Source: Moraxellaceae bacterium (lineage in GTDB: Bacteria > Pseudomonadota > Gammaproteobacteria > Pseudomonadales > Moraxellaceae). Taken from it: a stretch of DNA of 64,000 nt. The translations under genes were made by a program, and so were the position numbers. How positions within the stretch are numbered: the stretch's first letter is position 1; each line of letters opens with the position of its first letter. The notes under the pieces were generated by a model. The model saw only the letters and a list, made by a program, of their open reading frames with translations, did no database searches and had not been told where the DNA came from. The stretch covers positions 558,001 through 622,000 of the forward strand of contig JAQZBP010000003.1 in the NCBI GenBank assembly GCA_029237815.1, in the 5' to 3' direction. Positions 44,747 through 54,213 of this stretch are shown here, in pieces.

Positions 44747-46393
44747 GTGCAGGAATTTGACTATGTGATCGTGGGCGGCGGCTCCAGCGGCTGCACCCTG
44801 GCCGGGCGCCTCAGCGAGGACCCTGCCGTTTCCGTGGCGCTGCTCGAGGCCGGCGCCGGCCGGGGCGACAGCTGGCTCGTCAACACGCCGGCGGCGGTCG
44901 TGCTCATGGTGCCGCACAGCACCAACAACTGGGCCTTCGAGACCGTGCCCCAGCCCGGCCTGAACGGTCGCCCGGGCTACCAGCCGCGCGGCAAGGTGCT
45001 GGGTGGCTCCTCGGCCATCAACGCCATGGTGTATGTGCGCGGCCATCGCAGCGACTACGACCACTGGGCCGCGCTCGGCAACACCGGCTGGTCCTTCGCC
45101 GACGTGCTGCCCTACTTCAAGAAGGCCGAGTGCAACCACGAGATCGACAATGAATGGCACGGCCAGAACGGACCGCTGCACGTCAGCGCCCTGCAGACCG
45201 ACAACCCTTTCCAGCAGCATTACCTGAAGGCCGCCGCGCAGGCGGGCTATCCGGTCAACACGGATTTCAACGGCGCGGAACAGGAAGGCGTCGGCCTCTA
45301 CCAGGTGACGCAGCTCAACGGCGAGCGCTGGAGCGCCTACCGCGCCTATGTACAGCCGCATCTCGGCCGTCGCGACAATCTCCACGTCGAAACCGGCGCA
45401 CTGACCCAGCGCATCCTTTTCGAGGGCAAGCGCGCCGTGGGCGTGGAATACCGCCAGGGCCGGCAGGTGAAGACCCTTCGCGCACGGCGCGAGGTCATCC
45501 TCAGCGCCGGCGCCTTCCAGTCGCCGCAACTGCTCATGCTCTCCGGCGTCGGCGATGCCGCCGAGCTGCAACAGCACGGCATTCCCGTGCTGCAGCACCT
45601 GCCGGGCGTCGGCCAGAACCTGCAGGACCATCCGGATTTCATCTTCGGCTACAAGTCCAGGGACACCAACCTGCTCGGCTTCTCGCTGAAAGGCGCCGTG
45701 CACGGCATCCGCCAGATGCTGCGCTACCGGCGCGAGCGCCGCGGGCTCATCGCCTCGAATTTCGCCGAGGGCGGCGGCTTCCTGAAGACGCGGCCCGAAC
45801 TCGACGCGCCCGACATCCAGCTGCATTTCGTGATCGCCCTGGTCGACAACCATGCCCGCACCCTGCACGGCGGCCACGGGCTGTCCTGCCACGTCTGCCT
45901 GCTGCGCCCGAAGGGCCGCGGCACCGTGACGCTGAAGGACCGCAATCCGGACTCGGCGCCCGTGATCGACCCGAAATTCCTCGAACATCCGGACGACCTC
46001 GCGACCCTGGTCGCCGGCTACAAGATGACCGAGCGCCTGATGAAGGCGCCGGCCCTCTCGCGCTTCATCACCGAAGACCCGTTCACGGCGCAGGTGAAAA
46101 CCGACGACGACATCCGTGCCGTGCTGCGTGCGCGCACCGACACCGTCTACCACCCGGTCGGCACCTGCAAGATGGGCACGGACGCCATGGCCGTGGTCGA
46201 CCCCGAGCTGCGCGTGCATGGCCTGGAAAACCTGCGCGTCGTCGACGCCTCCATCATGCCGACGCTGATCGGCGGCAACACCAACGCGCCGGCCATCATG
46301 ATCGCGGAGAAGGCCGCCGACCTGATCCGTGCCGCCCGCAGCACGGCGACGTCGGCCAGCCGCACGACCGGGCCGGCGCTGCAGGACGCCTGA
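44747..46393 (+). CDS. GMC-family alcohol oxidoreductase (AlkJ/choline-dehydrogenase-like)
   Basis: The 548-residue flavoenzyme has the FAD-binding motif GGGSSG-x-LAGRLSED at the N-terminus, the GMC signature GKVLGGSSAINAMVYVRGH and the C-terminal active-site segment YHPVGTCKMG with NTNAPAIMI. It resembles the AlkJ-type alcohol dehydrogenases that oxidise medium/long-chain alcohols to aldehydes and pass electrons to the respiratory chain. GTG 44747 is chosen because GGAAGG lies six bases upstream and homology begins there; ATG 44723 is possible. It is divergent from the desaturase-reductase operon, which suggests shared control. Confidence 0.9.
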   Translation: MQEFDYVIVGGGSSGCTLAGRLSEDPAVSVALLEAGAGRGDSWLVNTPAAVVLMVPHSTNNWAFETVPQPGLNGRPGYQPRGKVLGGSSAINAMVYVRGHRSDYDHWAALGNTGWSFADVLPYFKKAECNHEIDNEWHGQNGPLHVSALQTDNPFQQHYLKAAAQAGYPVNTDFNGAEQEGVGLYQVTQLNGERWSAYRAYVQPHLGRRDNLHVETGALTQRILFEGKRAVGVEYRQGRQVKTLRARREVILSAGAFQSPQLLMLSGVGDAAELQQHGIPVLQHLPGVGQNLQDHPDFIFGYKSRDTNLLGFSLKGAVHGIRQMLRYRRERRGLIASNFAEGGGFLKTRPELDAPDIQLHFVIALVDNHARTLHGGHGLSCHVCLLRPKGRGTVTLKDRNPDSAPVIDPKFLEHPDDLATLVAGYKMTERLMKAPALSRFITEDPFTAQVKTDDDIRAVLRARTDTVYHPVGTCKMGTDAMAVVDPELRVHGLENLRVVDASIMPTLIGGNTNAPAIMIAEKAADLIRAARSTATSASRTTGPALQDA

Positions 46394-46707
46394 CACTGCG
46401 CTGCCGGACGCGGGCGCGACCACGCCTGCGTTCGTGTCTGACCCGCGGCGCGACCCCGGGGCGTCCGCCGGCACCGCCATCCGCTCAATTCCCCGCCACG
46501 TCCCCCGCGTCCAGGTGCTAGTGTTTGCCCTTGTGCCATTTTTTCCGGGCGCAGGCGTCTACATTGCGGCACCCGCACTGGCCCTGCCGCCCCGGTAATC
46601 TGTCCCCTGCGGCCAAGCCGGCACGGCGCCGGCAATGGCATGCTGCGTCCCCGAACGGTCCGTCTTCCCGCACCGTCTCCCGCTCACCCGATTCCGGCAC
46701 CCCCACC
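46394..46707. other. Intergenic region before DUF445 gene
   Basis: These 314 bases show no coding frame, repeat or terminator-like hairpin with a T tract. A CTAGTGTTTG near 46518 might belong to a promoter of the DUF445 gene. Confidence 0.3.
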
Positions 46708-47973
46708 ATGACGGCACTCACGCACTTCTGGCAGGAACTCACGGCCCGCCCCGACTTCTGGGGCTTCATCAGCATTCCCTTCGTGGCGGCCATCGTTACC
46801 TGGGCGCATGTCTGGTGGGCCATGCAGATGGTCTTCTATCCGCTCGACTTCATCGGCATCAAGACGCCGCAGCTGGAGAAGGCCCTCGGCCTGCACCCCT
46901 TCGGCTGGCAGGGCATCATTCCGCGCAAGGCGCGCAAGATGTCGGACATCGTGGTGGAGCGCGTCATCAAGAAGATGGGCTCGGTGAGCGATTTCCTGCG
47001 CCAGATGGAGCCGGAGAAAGTCGCCGCCTACGTCGCGGAATCGGTGGCGGCGAACATCGAGGACTACACCGACGAGGTGATGCGCGAGCGCAACAGCATT
47101 TTCTGGGACAACATGCCGGTGGCGGTGAAGAAGCGCATCTACGCGCATGCCCGCCAGCGCCTGCCGCGGATCATGGACGGCGTGGTGCAGGCCATGATCG
47201 AGCAGATCGACGAGCTCGTGGACGTGAAAGAGATGTGCGGCCGCCAGATGGAGGCCGACCGCGCCCTCGTGGTGCGCATGTTCCTCGAAGTGGGCGACCA
47301 GGAAATCCGCTTCATCATCAATTCCAGCTTCTGGATCGGCCTCGCCTTCGGCGTGGTGCAGATGGTGCTGTTCTGGTTCCTGCCCTGGCACGGCCTGCTG
47401 CCGCTCTATGCCGCGGTGCTGGGCCTGCTCACCAACTGGCTGGCGCTGGCCATGGTGTTCCGCCCGGTGAACCCGGTGAAGCTCGGCCCCTTCACGATAC
47501 AGGGCCTCTTCCTGCGCCGGCAGGCCGAGGTGGCGGACAAGTTCGCCGCGCTGTCCGCGCAGGAAATCCTCACCGTGCACCAGTTCATGAAGGAAGTGCT
47601 GACCGGGGCGCGCTCCGCCCGCGCCCGCCAGCTCATCAAGCGCCACGTCAACCGGCTCATCGATGATTCGCTGCTGGCACGCACCGGTGCGCAGATGGCC
47701 TTCGGCCCGACCGGCTTTGCCGACCTCAAGGCGCTGATCACCGACAAGAGCGTGCACATGGCGCTGAAGCCGCTCTCCGACAAGAAATTCAGCCGCGAAC
47801 GCGCCACCGAGCTGGCCACGCTCTTCGCCGGCAAGATGAAGGAGATGACGCCGGCGGAATTCCAGGACCTGCTGCGCCCCGCCTTCCAGGAGGACGAGTG
47901 GATCCTGCTCGTGCTGGGCGCGATCACCGGCCTTGCCGCCGGCACCGCGCAGCTGCTGCTGGGCTTCGCCTAA
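46708..47973 (+). CDS. DUF445 family membrane protein
   Basis: The 421-residue protein has an N-terminal membrane helix, a long soluble helical middle with the DUF445 pattern (PFGWQGIIPRKARKMSDIVVE, EKVAAYVAE, FIINSSFWIGLAFG) and further helices near residues 210-250 and at the very C-terminus. Members are widespread inner-membrane proteins of unknown role. ATG 46708 lacks a strong ribosome site but gives the usual N-terminus. It is monocistronic. Confidence 0.85.
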   Translation: MTALTHFWQELTARPDFWGFISIPFVAAIVTWAHVWWAMQMVFYPLDFIGIKTPQLEKALGLHPFGWQGIIPRKARKMSDIVVERVIKKMGSVSDFLRQMEPEKVAAYVAESVAANIEDYTDEVMRERNSIFWDNMPVAVKKRIYAHARQRLPRIMDGVVQAMIEQIDELVDVKEMCGRQMEADRALVVRMFLEVGDQEIRFIINSSFWIGLAFGVVQMVLFWFLPWHGLLPLYAAVLGLLTNWLALAMVFRPVNPVKLGPFTIQGLFLRRQAEVADKFAALSAQEILTVHQFMKEVLTGARSARARQLIKRHVNRLIDDSLLARTGAQMAFGPTGFADLKALITDKSVHMALKPLSDKKFSRERATELATLFAGKMKEMTPAEFQDLLRPAFQEDEWILLVLGAITGLAAGTAQLLLGFA

Positions 47974-48264
47974 GGCGGTACACCCGCACGCGGCGGCGGT
48001 CGTTGCGCGCCGCGCGCGGCCGCCTTGCCGGGCACCCGGACATTCCCTCGCGGGCACCCACCCCGCTGCGCGCCACAGCCCTGCGCCGCCGGCTCCTGCC
48101 GCCTGCCCGATCGACGCCCTGACCGGCCCGCACGGGCCAATCTGCACGAGGGTCCGGCCCGACCGGACCGAAGCGCCGCAAAAGCGGTTCCCGTCTTTCC
48201 CCGCATCGCTTATTACTGACGCCGCGGCTGTCCGCCCGCCCCGATCCGCCACGAGACCTGCAGC

Positions 48265-49743
48265 ATGACCGACACGCCTTCCTATCGCAGCGCCCGCGAC
48301 CTCGTCGCCGCCATGAGCCGTGGCGAACAGAGCAGCCGCGCGCTGCTCGAGGCCAGCCTCGCGCGCATCGCGCAACACAACCCGGCCATCAACGCCGTGG
48401 TCGCCCTCGACCTCGACACCGCGCGCCGTGCCGCCGATGCCGCCGACGCCGCCGCGCGCCGCGGCGAGACGCTGGGCGCGCTGCACGGCCTGCCCATGAC
48501 CATCAAGGACACCTTCGAGGTGCCGGGCATGGCCTGCACCGCGGGCGCGCCGGCCTACCGCAACCACCGGCCACCGCGCGCCGCCGTCGCGGTGCAGCGC
48601 CTGCAGGATGCCGGCGCCATCGTGTTCGGCAAGACCAACGTGCCGTATCTGGCCTCCGATTTGCAGAGCTACAACCGCGTCTACGGCGTCACGCACAATC
48701 CCTGGAATCGCGCGCTCACCGCGGGCGGCTCCTCAGGGGGCGCCGCCGCGGCGCTGGCCGCCGGCTTCACGCCGGTGGAACTCGGCAGCGACATCGCCGG
48801 CTCCATCCGCATCCCCGCGCATTTCTGCGGCGTCTACGGCCACAAGCCCACGCACGGCATCATCTCGCTGCGTGGCCACGTGCCGGGCCCGCCCGGCACG
48901 CTGAGCGAGCCGCAGCTCGCCGTCGCCGGCCCCATGGCGCGCACCGCGGACGACCTCGACCTCATGATGGACGTGCTGGTCGGCCCCGGCCCCGCCATGG
49001 CCGCGGGCTGGCAGGTCAGCCTGCCGCCGGCGCGCCGCGACACGCTGCGCGAGTTCCGCGTGCTGCTGTGGCTGGACGATCCGCACTGCCCGCTCGACGA
49101 CCGCATGCTGCCGGCTTACCGCCGCCTGCAGGACACGCTGGTGCAGGCCGGCGTGACGGTGGATGTCGGCGCGCCGCTGGACTGGCCCCTGGACAAGCTC
49201 TATCCGGTCTATGTGGAGCAGCTGAGCAGCGGCATGCTGGTGGGCGCGCCGGGCTATGTGCGCAACGCGATGCGCGCCTTCGCCCCGGCGGCGAAGCTGG
49301 CGCGCCGCGTGATCGACGTGCCGCGCCACGCCGACCGCTTCCTGGCCGGCGCCGGCATGAGCCACGCCGACTGGATCATCTCCATGGAAAAGACGCAGCG
49401 CCTGAAGGAGAAATTCCTGACGGTGTTCGAGACCTACGACGTGATCCTGGCGCCGCCCGCGCTGACCACGGCCTTCGCGCACGACCACTCCGGCAATCTC
49501 GGCCAGCGCAAGGTCGACGTGGCCGGCCAGAAGCGCCACTACCTCGACCTGTTCATGTGGATCGCGCCGGCGACGCTGCTCGGCCTGCCGGCGACGAGCG
49601 CGCCGGTCGGGCGCACCGCGGAAGGCGCGCCGGTGAACATCCAGATCATCGGCGCGCCCTATGAGGACCGCAGCACCATCCGCTTCGCGCACCTGCTGGC
49701 GGAGGTGGCCGGCGGCTTCCAGCCGCCGCCCGCGCTAGCCTGA
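48265..49743 (+). CDS. Amidase (amidase-signature family)
   Basis: The 492-residue enzyme has the Ser-cisSer-Lys triad: K81 (TIKDTFE), S156 in GGSSGG and nucleophile S180 in GSDIAGSIRIP. Amidase-signature enzymes hydrolyse amide bonds of varied carboxamides; this one lacks the Gat partner subunits and is a stand-alone amidase. No signal peptide is present. It is a single transcription unit ending 126 bases before the convergent CBS gene. Confidence 0.93.
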   Translation: MTDTPSYRSARDLVAAMSRGEQSSRALLEASLARIAQHNPAINAVVALDLDTARRAADAADAAARRGETLGALHGLPMTIKDTFEVPGMACTAGAPAYRNHRPPRAAVAVQRLQDAGAIVFGKTNVPYLASDLQSYNRVYGVTHNPWNRALTAGGSSGGAAAALAAGFTPVELGSDIAGSIRIPAHFCGVYGHKPTHGIISLRGHVPGPPGTLSEPQLAVAGPMARTADDLDLMMDVLVGPGPAMAAGWQVSLPPARRDTLREFRVLLWLDDPHCPLDDRMLPAYRRLQDTLVQAGVTVDVGAPLDWPLDKLYPVYVEQLSSGMLVGAPGYVRNAMRAFAPAAKLARRVIDVPRHADRFLAGAGMSHADWIISMEKTQRLKEKFLTVFETYDVILAPPALTTAFAHDHSGNLGQRKVDVAGQKRHYLDLFMWIAPATLLGLPATSAPVGRTAEGAPVNIQIIGAPYEDRSTIRFAHLLAEVAGGFQPPPALA

Positions 49744-49868
49744 GCGCTGGCGCCGGCCCGCCGCGCCGACACCTGCCCACACCTGACGCAGGGCCTGAAC
49801 CAGAGCCCTGGCCCCAAACCGAGCCAACGCGACGGCTGCGACCGGCCAGCGCGGCACTATGCCGCGGT

Positions 49869-50300
49869 TCAGTGCGGCGCGCTGCCCGCCCGCGAGATGT
49901 CACGCACGACGTCGGCCGCCGCGTCCGGCGAGGCGCGGGTGGCAATATCCGCCTGTGCCACGATGCCGCAGCACACGCCCTTGGCATCCACCACCGGCAC
50001 GCGGCGGATGTTGTGCGCCTCCATCTGGCGCAGGCACTCGTCCAGGTCGTCTTCCGGCTTCACGGTATAGACCGGCGTCGACATGATCTCGTCCGCCGTG
50101 GTCTGCCCCGTGTCGCGCCCCTGCGCCACGGCGCGGATGCAGATGTCGCGGTCGGTGACGACGCCGACCGGACGCTTCTGCGCATCCACCACCGGAATCT
50201 CCCCGCAATCGCACTCCGCCATCTTCTGCGCGACTTCCTGCAGTGACGCGCTGGCGACGCAGCACGCCGGGTTCTTCGTCATGATGTCCTGCACGTGCAT
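49869..50300 (-). CDS. Two-CBS-domain protein
   Basis: The 143-residue protein consists of two CBS motifs (about 1-60 and 70-130). Each has the characteristic IPVVDAQKRPVGVVTDRDI or VPVVDAKGVCCGIVAQADIA strand-helix pattern. Paired CBS domains bind adenine nucleotides and sense energy state, often regulating a partner. Five cysteines (CCVAS, CDCG, CC) are unusual for so short a protein. It is alone on the minus strand. Confidence 0.92.
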   Translation of the reverse strand: MHVQDIMTKNPACCVASASLQEVAQKMAECDCGEIPVVDAQKRPVGVVTDRDICIRAVAQGRDTGQTTADEIMSTPVYTVKPEDDLDECLRQMEAHNIRRVPVVDAKGVCCGIVAQADIATRASPDAAADVVRDISRAGSAPH

Positions 50301-50662
50301 GGCCCTTCTCCGCTGACTGGATGTTCATAAGGAGTAGCACAGGCGATTGCGCGGCGTCGGCAACCGGCGCAATTGCAAACACGCTTTTTCAACGTAGAGC
50401 GACACAGGCAAATCGCCATTTATTCAGTTCACCCTCTGCAAGGCCATATTCTGCACTGCAGTTCATGACTGAAGTTCGTGAGCGAACGACACGATTCCGT
50501 GACCATTTCACCCCGTCCAGGTCTAGCGCTAGTTCATCAAAAGCACACAAAACGCTTCCGAGCTGAAACACAACTGTCGTGTTCGTGCTGTTGAAGCAAA
50601 GAGCTGTAAATTGGATGTTGCGCCTCCCAACTAAAGTAGTATTTGGAAGGAGCTTTTTATCC
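50301..50662. other. AT-richer intergenic region before esterase gene
   Basis: These 362 bases between divergent CBS and esterase genes are less GC-rich than average, with short AT segments near 50580-50660. A good ribosome site (AAGGAG) lies 10 bases before the esterase ATG at 50663. No clear consensus promoter, RNA or coding frame was found. Confidence 0.45.
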
Positions 50663-51703
50663 ATGCAAAGAATTAGCATCCGTAACGGAATTTTTTCGTT
50701 CATCGCTGTCTCGTTATTCAGCGCTCCGCTCTCCGCCTCCGCCGGCCTGCTGGACCAGCTCGCCGCCCTGCGCACCTCGGGCGACTCGACCACGAGCACC
50801 ACCACCAGCAGCGGCACGCGTACCGTCACCTACACTCCGACAAACTGGTCGCAGGCCCTGAAGGGCGACCTTTACCTGCCCGCCAACAACGGCGCGACGC
50901 GTCCCGTGGTGCTGCTGCTTCACGGTGGCGCCTGGCAGCGTGGCGACAAGAGCAGCATGAGCGGCACCGGCCAGACCCTGGCGCAGCGCGGCTATGCGGC
51001 CTTCTCCATCAATTACCGCTTTGCGCCCGGCTCCACCTATCCGGCGCAGCTCCAGGACATGCAGCAGGCGGTGCGCTACCTGCAGCAGCACGCCAGCGAG
51101 TACCGCCTCGACATGAACCGCCTCGCGGTCTGGGGCTACTCCGCGGGCGGCCATCTCGCCACGCTGCTCGCCGTGCAGCCGGCCTCCGACCTGCCGCCGG
51201 TGCGCGTCGCCATCGCGGGCGCACCGCCCTCCGATCTCGCCGCACCGGAAGCACGTGAAGCCTCGTCGGTGAAGATCTTCATGGGCGGCTCCTATGCGCA
51301 GATCCCGGCACTCTACGAGCAGGCCTCGCCGCGTCGCCAGGTGCGCACCGGCATGGCCCCGGTCTTCCTCTACCACGGCACGCTCGACAAGGTCGTGCCG
51401 CCGGTGCAGTCCGAGAATTTCGCGAAGACGCTGCGCGAGGCGAGCGTACCGGTGGAGCTGGTCTGGCTGCAGGGCAAGGACCACAGCACTGCGTCCGGTG
51501 CGACCTCGCTGTACCGCCCGCAGGCCTTCGCCTTCCTCGACCGCCACATCAACGGCACGGCCGGCACCACCACGGGCAGCACGACGCCGGTCGTACCGGT
51601 AGTCACCGAAGACCCGGCGGTTCCCCTGCCGCCGGTCAGCGAACCCGTGACGACGGAATCCGACGGTATCGCACAGCGCCTGCGTGACTTCCTGAGCCGC
51701 TGA
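50663..51703 (+). CDS. Secreted alpha/beta-hydrolase esterase
   Basis: The 346-residue protein has a signal peptide (ISIRNGIFSFIAVSLFSAPLSASA) and a hydrolase domain of the hormone-sensitive-lipase/BD-FAE kind. HGGAW forms the oxyanion hole, GYSAGG the nucleophile elbow, and LYHGTLDKVVP and KDHSTA carry the Asp and His. The last 40 residues are a Pro/Val/Thr-rich linker and a short amphipathic helix, perhaps a surface or binding tail. It likely cleaves carboxylic esters outside the cytoplasm. ATG 50663 opens the signal peptide. Confidence 0.87.
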   Translation: MQRISIRNGIFSFIAVSLFSAPLSASAGLLDQLAALRTSGDSTTSTTTSSGTRTVTYTPTNWSQALKGDLYLPANNGATRPVVLLLHGGAWQRGDKSSMSGTGQTLAQRGYAAFSINYRFAPGSTYPAQLQDMQQAVRYLQQHASEYRLDMNRLAVWGYSAGGHLATLLAVQPASDLPPVRVAIAGAPPSDLAAPEAREASSVKIFMGGSYAQIPALYEQASPRRQVRTGMAPVFLYHGTLDKVVPPVQSENFAKTLREASVPVELVWLQGKDHSTASGATSLYRPQAFAFLDRHINGTAGTTTGSTTPVVPVVTEDPAVPLPPVSEPVTTESDGIAQRLRDFLSR

Positions 51704-52560
51704 GTCCCCACCAACCGTGGTTCCGGCCAGCATCTGCTGCCGAACCGCGCGATCTTCCGCTTCGCTGCAAGCGGGCCCGGCCGACCGGCCACCAGTGACG
51801 GAACCCGGTACAGGGATGTACCACCCCCCACCTTCCGGCCAACTTCCGCACAGCACGGCATTTTCTGGGCAGCACAGATTTCCTGCGCTCCGGCTGATGC
51901 ATCGCACCCGTGCCGTTGCAGTCGATGCACGACTCGACCGCGTCGCGACCATCCTCCGCGGATGCCATCCCTTCCCCTGCGATTTCTTCCTATACTGCCG
52001 TCGGTGATCGGCGCGCGTTACTCCCGCGCTATCTCCTTCTTGTCTTGCGCGGATCCTGCGCTGGAATCGCATCCAGGCCGTTGCGCTGAAGCTCATCCCG
52101 CCGCTCAGCCGGCGCTGATAGTGCTTCGCTGAAGCTCATCTGCCAGTGCGCAATGCGCTCTCGCCCCGCGAATATAATTCGAAAAAAGCTGCGTATTTTT
52201 TTGCAAATCCGCTCGGATTTCCTACTTTCATCCCCATGTATATCGCTACGAACGCAATGACGATGCCGCGCGACAAATGAGCCCGAAACGGCTCAACCGT
52301 TCAGGACGACGACACTGGCGGCCGTAACCTGGCCGCTCTCCCGCAAGGACTCCCCGCGCATGCACCACCCGCAGGCGCTCCGGCCGAGGCCGGGCGCTCC
52401 TGTGCATTGCGTTCGCCTCGGGCAACGCCGTCGAGGTCACCTGTGATGCAAGAAGAGGAAAACGCCGCCAGCTGGCGTCAACAGGAGGAGCTGGAACAAC
52501 AGGAATGGGAACTAGACGAGCGCCGTGCCGCAAGAGGCCGGCGTAATCCGGAGATGAACA
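51704..52560. other. Long intergenic region before the ERF recombination cluster
   Basis: The 857 bases have no convincing gene. The right half is markedly AT-rich around 52165-52240 (AATATAATTCGAAAAAAG, ATTTTTTTGCAAATCC), unlike the rest of the window. Two 14-base direct repeats lie at 52084-52140. An open frame from 52446 runs into the ERF gene in another frame and is probably spurious. It may hold a phage-derived promoter or operator region. Confidence 0.5.
52084..52140 (+). repeat. Pair of 14-base direct repeats
   Basis: CGCTGAAGCTCATC occurs at 52084-52097 and again at 52127-52140, with a 43-base period, in the leader of the ERF cluster. Nothing similar was seen at the far end of the cluster, so it is not an obvious attachment-site pair. 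Confidence 0.7.
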
Positions 52561-53184
52561 ATGGCAAAAGTCTATCAGGCAATCTCGGCGGTGATGGCCG
52601 ACCTCGCTACCGAGGGGATCGGCAAGAACCGTCGCAACGTCCAGCAGGGCTACCAGTTCCGCGGGATCGACGATGTCTACAACGCGCTGAGCTCGACGCT
52701 GGCGCGGCACGGGCTGCTCATGCTGCCGCGCATCCTGAGCCGGACCTGCGAGGAGCGAACGACGCGGAATGGGAGCGCCCTGTTCTACGTCACCGTCGCG
52801 GCGGAGTTTGACCTCGTGTGCGCGGAGGACGGCAGCAAGCACGTCATCCGCACCTACGGCGAGGCCATGGACAGTGCCGACAAGGCCACCAACAAGGCCA
52901 TGAGCGCCGCCTACAAATACGCCGCCATGCAGGCCTTCTGCATCCCCACCGAGGGCGACAACGACGCCGATGCGACCACGCACGACGTCACGCCGGCGGT
53001 GCAGGAAGCGCCGGCCGAATGGATGGCGCGCGTCGAGACCTCGATCCGCAACGTGGAGAGCCCCGCCAAGCTCGAGGAGATCCGCGCCTACATTGCCAGC
53101 AAGCCGCTGCCGCAGGTCCAGATCGCCAGGCTCAACCAGCTCTGCGACGAGGTTGAATCCCACTTCACTACGGAGAATGCATAA
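52561..53184 (+). CDS. ERF-family single-strand annealing protein
   Basis: The 207-residue protein matches the ERF (essential recombination function) family of phage annealing proteins: N-terminal YQAISAVMADLATEGIGKNRRN, the core YQFRGIDDVYNALSSTLARHGLLMLPRI, and TYGEAMDSADKATNKAMSAAYKYA. It anneals complementary single strands, normally in phage recombination. The C-terminal third is a helical tail. It is immediately followed by ssb with no gap, and by a Gp157-like gene, the standard phage recombination order. Confidence 0.9.
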   Translation: MAKVYQAISAVMADLATEGIGKNRRNVQQGYQFRGIDDVYNALSSTLARHGLLMLPRILSRTCEERTTRNGSALFYVTVAAEFDLVCAEDGSKHVIRTYGEAMDSADKATNKAMSAAYKYAAMQAFCIPTEGDNDADATTHDVTPAVQEAPAEWMARVETSIRNVESPAKLEEIRAYIASKPLPQVQIARLNQLCDEVESHFTTENA

Positions 53185-53676
53185 ATGCGAGGCGTGAACA
53201 AAGTCATCCTCCTTGGCAACCTGGGCCGCGAACCGGACGTGCGCTACCTGCCTTCCGGCGGTGCGGTGGCCAAGCTCAGCGTGGCCACCAGCGAAGCCTG
53301 GCGCGACAAGAACACCGGGCAGCCGCAGGAACAGACCGAATGGCACCGCGTGGTGTTCTACGGAAAGCTCGCGGAAATCGCCGGCCAGTTCCTGCACAAG
53401 GGCAGCAAGGTCTATGTGGAAGGCACGCTGCACACGCGCAAGTGGCAGGACAAGGAGAGCGGCCAGGACCGCTACACCACCGAGGTCAAGGGCCTGGCCA
53501 TGGAGATGCTGGACAGCAAGGGCGAGAAGGTGGAGGCCAGCAACGACAGCCACTTTCCCGCCTTCGAGGACAGCGGCGATGCGGGCGCGCCCAGGCGCGG
53601 CATGGAGCGGCGCGTGCCGGCGCAGAAAGGCGCGACGGCACAGGCCTTCGACTTCGACGACGACATTCCCTTCTGA
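53185..53676 (+). CDS. ssb: Single-stranded DNA-binding protein
   Basis: The 163-residue SSB has an OB-fold domain (about 1-110, with [16 protein letters not shown] and [22 protein letters not shown]). A disordered linker follows, and then the acidic C-terminal tip DFDDDIPF that recruits repair and replication proteins. It begins directly after the ERF stop codon, so translation is coupled. Whether it is the cell's main SSB or a phage-derived extra copy cannot be decided from this window. Confidence 0.95.
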   Translation: MRGVNKVILLGNLGREPDVRYLPSGGAVAKLSVATSEAWRDKNTGQPQEQTEWHRVVFYGKLAEIAGQFLHKGSKVYVEGTLHTRKWQDKESGQDRYTTEVKGLAMEMLDSKGEKVEASNDSHFPAFEDSGDAGAPRRGMERRVPAQKGATAQAFDFDDDIPF

Positions 53677-53702
53677 CGGGGAGCCATTGCGCAGGAGCCA
53701 CC

Positions 53703-54209
53703 ATGGGGAGCCCGCTTTCGCTCTACCTCATGACGGAGGAGTACCGGCAGGCGCTGGCCGTGCTCTCCGACTCGGAGCTGGATGAGCAGACCGTCGCCGA
53801 CACGCTCGAGGGCCTGCAGGGCGAGCTCTCGCACAAGGCCGCCAATGTGGCGGCCTTCGTGCTCAACCTGGAAGCCGAGGCCGAGGCGGCGCGCGCCGCC
53901 GAGGAGCGCATCCGCAAGCGCCGCCAGGCGCTGGAGAAGCGTGCCGCGCATCTGCGCGACTACCTGCAGGGCAACATGGCGCGCGCCGGTATTTCGGAGA
54001 TCGCCGCGCTCGACCGGTCCTTCCGTGCGCGCCTGATGGCGGGACACGAAGCGGTCGAGATCGAGGACGAGGCGGCGCTGCCGGCGGATTTCCGGCGCGT
54101 GAAGGTGATCGAGGAACCGGACAAGCCGCTGATCGCGCGCGCCCTCAAGGAAGGCTATGCGGTGCCGGGCGCGCGCCTGGTGCGGCGGGCGACGCTGAAG
54201 ATCGGGTGA
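53703..54209 (+). CDS. Siphovirus Gp157-like protein
   Basis: The 168-residue protein has the Gp157 family layout: a short N-terminal helix (SLYLMTEEYRQALAVL), a long coiled coil (about 45-100, AAFVLNLEAEAEAARAAEERIRKRR) and a small beta domain (LPADFRRVKVIEEPDK) ending in a basic tail. Gp157 of Streptococcus phages is associated with recombination modules; its biochemical role is unsettled. AGGAG lies before ATG 53703. It follows ssb by 26 bases in the same operon. Confidence 0.85.
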   Translation: MGSPLSLYLMTEEYRQALAVLSDSELDEQTVADTLEGLQGELSHKAANVAAFVLNLEAEAEAARAAEERIRKRRQALEKRAAHLRDYLQGNMARAGISEIAALDRSFRARLMAGHEAVEIEDEAALPADFRRVKVIEEPDKPLIARALKEGYAVPGARLVRRATLKIG

Positions 54210-54213
54210 CGCC

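Noticed and set aside
44453..46480. Long N-terminal extension of the reductase frame, antisense to the GMC gene
   Set aside because: The reductase homology starts at MLPATQDEAD (44452); the extension is the reverse strand of a recognised GMC oxidoreductase.
52446..52811. Open frame before and into the ERF gene, starting MQEEENAASW
   Set aside because: The first 38 codons look somewhat protein-like, but the rest overlaps the ERF gene out of frame with shadow composition, and there is no strong ribosome site.
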